Assembly: GCA_964385195.1 (NCBI GenBank)
Contig: CAYLOC010000046.1
Span: 1 to 18,608 of the forward strand
Direction: 5' to 3'
Source of the DNA: CAYLOC01 sp964385195
GTDB lineage: Bacteria > Actinomycetota > Actinomycetes > Propionibacteriales > Nocardioidaceae
DNA: 18,608 nucleotides
Part shown: positions 15,500 to 18,608 of the stretch, piece after piece
Numbering within the stretch: the first letter of the stretch is position 1
How the letters are laid out: the number at the start of each line of letters is the position of its first letter
Program-made: the position numbers and the translations under genes
Notes under the pieces: model-generated
What the model saw: the letters and a program-made list of their open reading frames with translations, nothing else
What the model was told of the DNA's origin: nothing
Database searches by the model: none

Positions 15500-16606
15500 T
15501 CACAGGGGAAGCCATTCGACACTGGTCGTGACCTCTTCGAGGGTGTCAGGGTTCGGGTCAACGCCGATGCCTGGGGCGGTAGGTACGGACAGATGTCCGT
15601 CCTCAAGCACGAAGGGAGCGGTGACGTCTGTGTGGTAGTACCGGTCCGAGGCAGAGGTGTCGCCAGGCAGCGTGCAGTTTGGCATTGCCGCCAACGCAAG
15701 GTTCGCCGCCCGGCCGATCCCGGTTTCCAGCATTCCGCCGCACCATACGGGCACACCGTGGGCGGCACACAGGTCATGGATGCGGCGGGATTCCAGGTAG
15801 CCGCCCACCCGACCGGGTTTGATGTTGACAACCGAGCATGCGCCCACGGTGAGAGCGGCGGCTGCGGCTCGGGCGGACACGATCGACTCATCCAGGCAGA
15901 TCGGGGTCCGCAGGGTCCTGGCGAGCTCTGCGTGGCCGAGGATGTCGTCCTCGGGGAGCGGCTGCTCGATCAGTAGCAGGTCGAAGGCGTCCAGCTGTGC
16001 CAGGTGCCGGGTATCGGACAACGAGTAGGCGGTGTTGGCGTCGACTTGCAGTGGCAGCTTCTCTCCGAAGCGCTCCCGGACCGCGGCAACCGGCTCGATG
16101 TCCCAGCCTGGTTGGATCTTGAGCTTGATGCGTAGGTAACCGTCCTCCAGGTAGCCGGAAACACTGTTGAGCAGCTCCTCGATGGAGTCCGCGATCCCGA
16201 TCGAGACCCCGCACGGCACACGGGACCGGGTAGCCCCGAGCTCACGGGACAACGGGGTGTTGTGCAAGCGGAGCTCGACGTCGAGGATGGCCGTCTCCAG
16301 CGCCGCCTTGGCCATCCGATGTCCGTGGAACCGCGTCAGCAGCGGCGCGACGTGGTGAGCGCTGAGGTCCTCGGTCTCGGCAACGGCAGGGATGAAGAAC
16401 CGACGCAGCACGTCCGCGCAGGCTTCGACGTACTCCGAGGAGTACAGCGGGTCGACCATGGCCACGCACTCCCCCCAGCCCTCGGCCTCGTCGGTCACTG
16501 CGCGCACGAGCAGGACGTCTCTTTCCTTCTCTACCCCGAACGAGGTGCGGAACGGGGCCACCAACGGCATCGCGATCCGGCGCAGTTCGATCCCCTGCAG
16601 TTTCAT
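15500..16606 (-). CDS. N-succinylamino acid racemase / o-succinylbenzoate synthase family enzyme (NSAR)
   Basis: A 368-residue enolase-superfamily enzyme of the MLE subgroup. Catalytic residues are all present at the positions known for the Amycolatopsis N-acylamino acid racemase: KLK (K161, K163), D189, E214, D239 and K263. The KLKIQPGWDIEPV and NIKPGRVGGYLE stretches are strongly characteristic. The family interconverts D- and L-N-succinyl (or N-acyl) amino acids; many members also make o-succinylbenzoate for menaquinone. No menaquinone genes are nearby. Instead GNAT and M20 genes precede it in overlapping frames, which favours the amino acid racemase role. The ATG at 16606 overlaps the GNAT stop (ATGA) and has AAGGAGGAG just upstream; the frame is open to 16711 but those residues belong to the GNAT gene region. 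Residue 323 is Tyr, where I recall Phe in Amycolatopsis. Confidence 0.92.
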   Translation of the reverse strand: MKLQGIELRRIAMPLVAPFRTSFGVEKERDVLLVRAVTDEAEGWGECVAMVDPLYSSEYVEACADVLRRFFIPAVAETEDLSAHHVAPLLTRFHGHRMAKAALETAILDVELRLHNTPLSRELGATRSRVPCGVSIGIADSIEELLNSVSGYLEDGYLRIKLKIQPGWDIEPVAAVRERFGEKLPLQVDANTAYSLSDTRHLAQLDAFDLLLIEQPLPEDDILGHAELARTLRTPICLDESIVSARAAAAALTVGACSVVNIKPGRVGGYLESRRIHDLCAAHGVPVWCGGMLETGIGRAANLALAAMPNCTLPGDTSASDRYYHTDVTAPFVLEDGHLSVPTAPGIGVDPNPDTLEEVTTSVEWLPL

Positions 16607-17493
16607 GACTCCTCCTTGGTCAGTACGTACCAACCGGACCGGTCGAACCCGGCGACCTGGTAGCCACCGCGCATCAGCGGTGAGAGCGCGTTGCGCAGCG
16701 CGATGCGCCATCGAGTTGCCTGGCTCGGATCGTTGTCGCGTAGGGCTTCGATGTCAACGGGTACGCCGACCAGGACCGTCCGTGCCTCCGTGTCCTGGTC
16801 GAGGGCGGGTTCGCCGTCGCCGCCTACAGACAACACCGCGCGCGCACCGTTGGCACGCGCGGTATCGGCGTCCACGAGCATCGGGTATCCCTTGCTTGCC
16901 GCTGCCACCTGTGCCGACGCCAACGACCAGGTCACCAGCAACCGGTCTGTCTCTCCGACACCATTGATGCCGTCGTTCATCACGCCATAGAAGTTCGTGT
17001 GGTACTCCACCGGCACTGCAGCGAGCTTCGCCAAGTCGAAGTAGGCATTTCGGCACACCAACGGGTCGAATGTCCAGCTGATCGTGTGCAGGCCCCGGCT
17101 CATGGCCCACGCTCGTTGATGCACCTTCAACGTGAACCCGATGCTTCTCCCTCGCCCCGCGGTCGACACGCCCGCCACATGGCTGTGCATCGCCTTCTCC
17201 TCCGGTGCACCGAAGAACCCCAGGCACACCCCCAGCATGTGCTCCCCTTCATAGGCGGCACACGCGTAGTTGCCGGCCTTGATCAACGCACGCAAGATGT
17301 CAGGTGTCATGGGCCGGTTCGCCGGATCGGGGGCCCAGATCTCATCGAGCAGCGACGTCGCCGCAACGACGTCGTTCATCTCCGTGATCGCGCGAACGCG
17401 CACCCCGGCCGCTCGTTCTGCGCTCCGCGCCGCTGCTTCGGCAGCATCGATGAACTCAGCTGGTGGGTCCACCACCGCTGATCGGTGGTTCAT
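16603..17493 (-). CDS. GNAT-type N-acyltransferase, probable amino acid N-succinyltransferase
   Basis: A 296-residue protein of the predicted GNAT type seen beside NSAR genes. The acyl-CoA binding segment is VAGVSTAGRGRSIGFTLKVH (106-125), followed by a helix with RAWAMSRGL and the beta strand ISWTFDPLVCRNAYFDLAKL, typical of this family. It is longer than a simple GNAT because of a C-terminal domain of about 110 residues. In the described NSAR pathway such a protein transfers a succinyl group from succinyl-CoA to a D-amino acid, and the racemase and a desuccinylase then produce the L-amino acid. The gene overlaps both neighbours by ATGA (starts at 17493 over the M20 stop; ends over the racemase start). 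Donor preference for succinyl-CoA is from context, not sequence. Confidence 0.86.
   Translation of the reverse strand: MNHRSAVVDPPAEFIDAAEAAARSAERAAGVRVRAITEMNDVVAATSLLDEIWAPDPANRPMTPDILRALIKAGNYACAAYEGEHMLGVCLGFFGAPEEKAMHSHVAGVSTAGRGRSIGFTLKVHQRAWAMSRGLHTISWTFDPLVCRNAYFDLAKLAAVPVEYHTNFYGVMNDGINGVGETDRLLVTWSLASAQVAAASKGYPMLVDADTARANGARAVLSVGGDGEPALDQDTEARTVLVGVPVDIEALRDNDPSQATRWRIALRNALSPLMRGGYQVAGFDRSGWYVLTKEES
16609..16617 (-). promoter_or_regulatory. Shine-Dalgarno of the racemase gene inside the GNAT gene
   Basis: AAGGAGGAG on the minus strand lies 2 bases before the ATG at 16606, with the AGGAGG core 5 bases away. It is within the last codons of the GNAT gene and decides the racemase start. 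Confidence 0.7.
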
Positions 17494-18608
17494 GGTCCAT
17501 CCGTCCCTTGTGTGCCGCTGTGGAGGAGCTCGTCGGTGAGTGCCGCAACCAACGCCGTACGTTCAGCGATCCGGTCCACCAGCACATGCTCGTCGTCTGC
17601 ATGTGCGCCACCGCCAACCGCGCCCATTCCGTCCAGTGTGGGGACGCCGATCCCGGCAGTGAGGTTGCCATCCGAGCCACCGCCCACTGCCGCCCGACCT
17701 GGTACCTCGATACCAAGGCGCGCTGCCACCCGGCAGGCATGGGCGTAGAGCTCGGCGGACGCAGACGCTTCCAACGGTGGACGGTTCGGGCCACCGTCCA
17801 CCGACACCTGTGCTCCCGGCACCATCGGCTGTAACGCGCGCAGCGCATGGTCGACCCGAGCCTGCTCGGCTGCTGTCGGTGCCCGTACGTCGACGGCAAA
17901 GTGCGCTTCGGCCGGGACCGTGTTGGCGGTGGTGCCGCTGGCTGCGAGGGTGGGTGTGACGGTCGTACCGGCCTCGACGTCAGCGAGCGATGCTGCCTGC
18001 AGGACCTGGTGCGCAAGCTCGGTCGTGGCGTTGACTCCCCGCTCTGGCTCGAGTCCCGCGTGTGCTGCTCTTCCATGCAAGTGGACGTCGTACCGAGAGA
18101 TGCCCTTGCGCTCGCACTTCAGTCGCCCACCCTCGGCAGCGGCTTCCAGCACGAGCGTCCCCGAACAGCCGCGAGCCGTGTCTTCAATCAGTTCCCTTGA
18201 GCTCGGAGCGCCCAGCTCCTCGTCTCCGGTGATCAGGATCGCCAACCCAGTCGGGTCGTCGAGAGATGCTGCCGCGTGGAGGGCCATCACCAGGCCCGTC
18301 TTCATGTCAAAACAACCTGGTCCGCGAAGCAGCCCGTCCACAACGGTGAACGGGTGGGTCTCCAGCGACCCGATCGGCCACACGGTGTCGTGGTGGCCCA
18401 GCAGCAGCACCCGGGTCGGTCCTGTCCCATACTTCCACCGCAGATGTGCTCGCCCATCAACGCTGAGCAGTTCTGGCCGGGAGCCGAGCCGCTCCGCACC
18501 GAGCGCAGCAACCAGTTCCGCGCTCTGTGCCACCGCAGACAGATCGCTGGATGGCGACTCGCAGGTGATGAGCCGTTCGACGTCAGCGACTATGACGTCG
18601 ATGTCGAA
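17490..18608 (-). CDS. M20 (carboxypeptidase G2-like) hydrolase, probable N-succinyl-L-amino acid desuccinylase; 5' end outside the window
   Basis: The reading frame is open to the window edge and gives 372 residues, so the start lies beyond 18608. A GTG at 18533 is internal: the residues before it (DVERLITCESPSSD) are the conserved N-terminal part of this family. Metal-site motifs are HHDTVWP, GPGCFDMKTG, GDEELGAP with the catalytic Glu pair, GRAAHAG in the dimerisation domain, and a final GGGAHADDEHV. It has Asp/His metal ligands, not the Cys of the M20D enzyme at 4967. The stop overlaps the GNAT start (ATGA). In the NSAR pathway an M20 enzyme removes the succinyl group from the L-form, which makes the route irreversible. 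Likely cytoplasmic; no signal peptide can be assessed because the true N terminus is missing. Confidence 0.88.
   Translation of the reverse strand, partial: FDIDVIVADVERLITCESPSSDLSAVAQSAELVAALGAERLGSRPELLSVDGRAHLRWKYGTGPTRVLLLGHHDTVWPIGSLETHPFTVVDGLLRGPGCFDMKTGLVMALHAAASLDDPTGLAILITGDEELGAPSSRELIEDTARGCSGTLVLEAAAEGGRLKCERKGISRYDVHLHGRAAHAGLEPERGVNATTELAHQVLQAASLADVEAGTTVTPTLAASGTTANTVPAEAHFAVDVRAPTAAEQARVDHALRALQPMVPGAQVSVDGGPNRPPLEASASAELYAHACRVAARLGIEVPGRAAVGGGSDGNLTAGIGVPTLDGMGAVGGGAHADDEHVLVDRIAERTALVAALTDELLHSGTQGTDGP

Noticed and set aside
1..18608. CRISPR, tRNA, rRNA, insertion sequences, phage or attachment sites
   Set aside because: No repeat arrays, cloverleaf-like segments, transposase motifs or integrase genes were seen; coding density is nearly complete.

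Overview
The window is a gene-dense stretch of high-GC bacterial DNA, most likely from an actinomycete. The evidence is the strong G/C third-position bias, GTG starts, four ATGA stop/start overlaps, and a MoxR-like ATPase/VWA pair that matches the actinobacterial Rv0958/Rv0959 arrangement in organisation and length. The mandelate-racemase-type enzyme also resembles the Amycolatopsis N-acylamino acid racemase as I remember it. I see no RNA genes, CRISPR arrays, insertion sequences or phage genes, and no gene-free stretch longer than about 100 bases.

Left block (51-6136, + strand): five tightly packed genes. They encode an APC-family amino acid/amine permease, a glutamine synthetase-like ligase, an RpiR-type regulator, a FluG-type amidohydrolase and an M20D amidohydrolase. 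The ligase and the amidohydrolase correspond to the two halves of the fused FluG/NodGS-type proteins. The likely theme is uptake of an amine or amino compound, gamma-glutamyl (or similar) amide formation, and amide hydrolysis. The substrate cannot be read from the sequence.

Middle block (6194-9595, + strand): a MoxR-like AAA+ ATPase followed by a large VWA protein with an intact MIDAS. This is probably a chaperone-like pair rather than a true magnesium chelatase. An EamA/DMT transporter follows (9627-10580) and ends 2 bases short of the convergent right block.

Right block (18608-10583, - strand): six genes in one direction. The first three overlap by ATGA. They are an M20 hydrolase (5' end outside the window), a GNAT acyltransferase and an N-succinylamino acid racemase (NSAR). 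This is the gene set of the known irreversible D- to L-amino acid pathway: N-succinylation, racemisation, desuccinylation. A PucR-type regulator and two cytoplasmic S12 (beta-lactamase-fold) hydrolases follow. The S12 family includes D-aminopeptidases, so the block may be a D-amino-acid or D-peptide salvage unit. The triad is established biochemistry; the link to the S12 hydrolases and PucR is my inference.

The most notable observations are the NSAR triad joined to PucR and two S12 hydrolases, and the split FluG-like cassette whose ligase has a Lys where glutamine synthetases carry a conserved active-site Arg.
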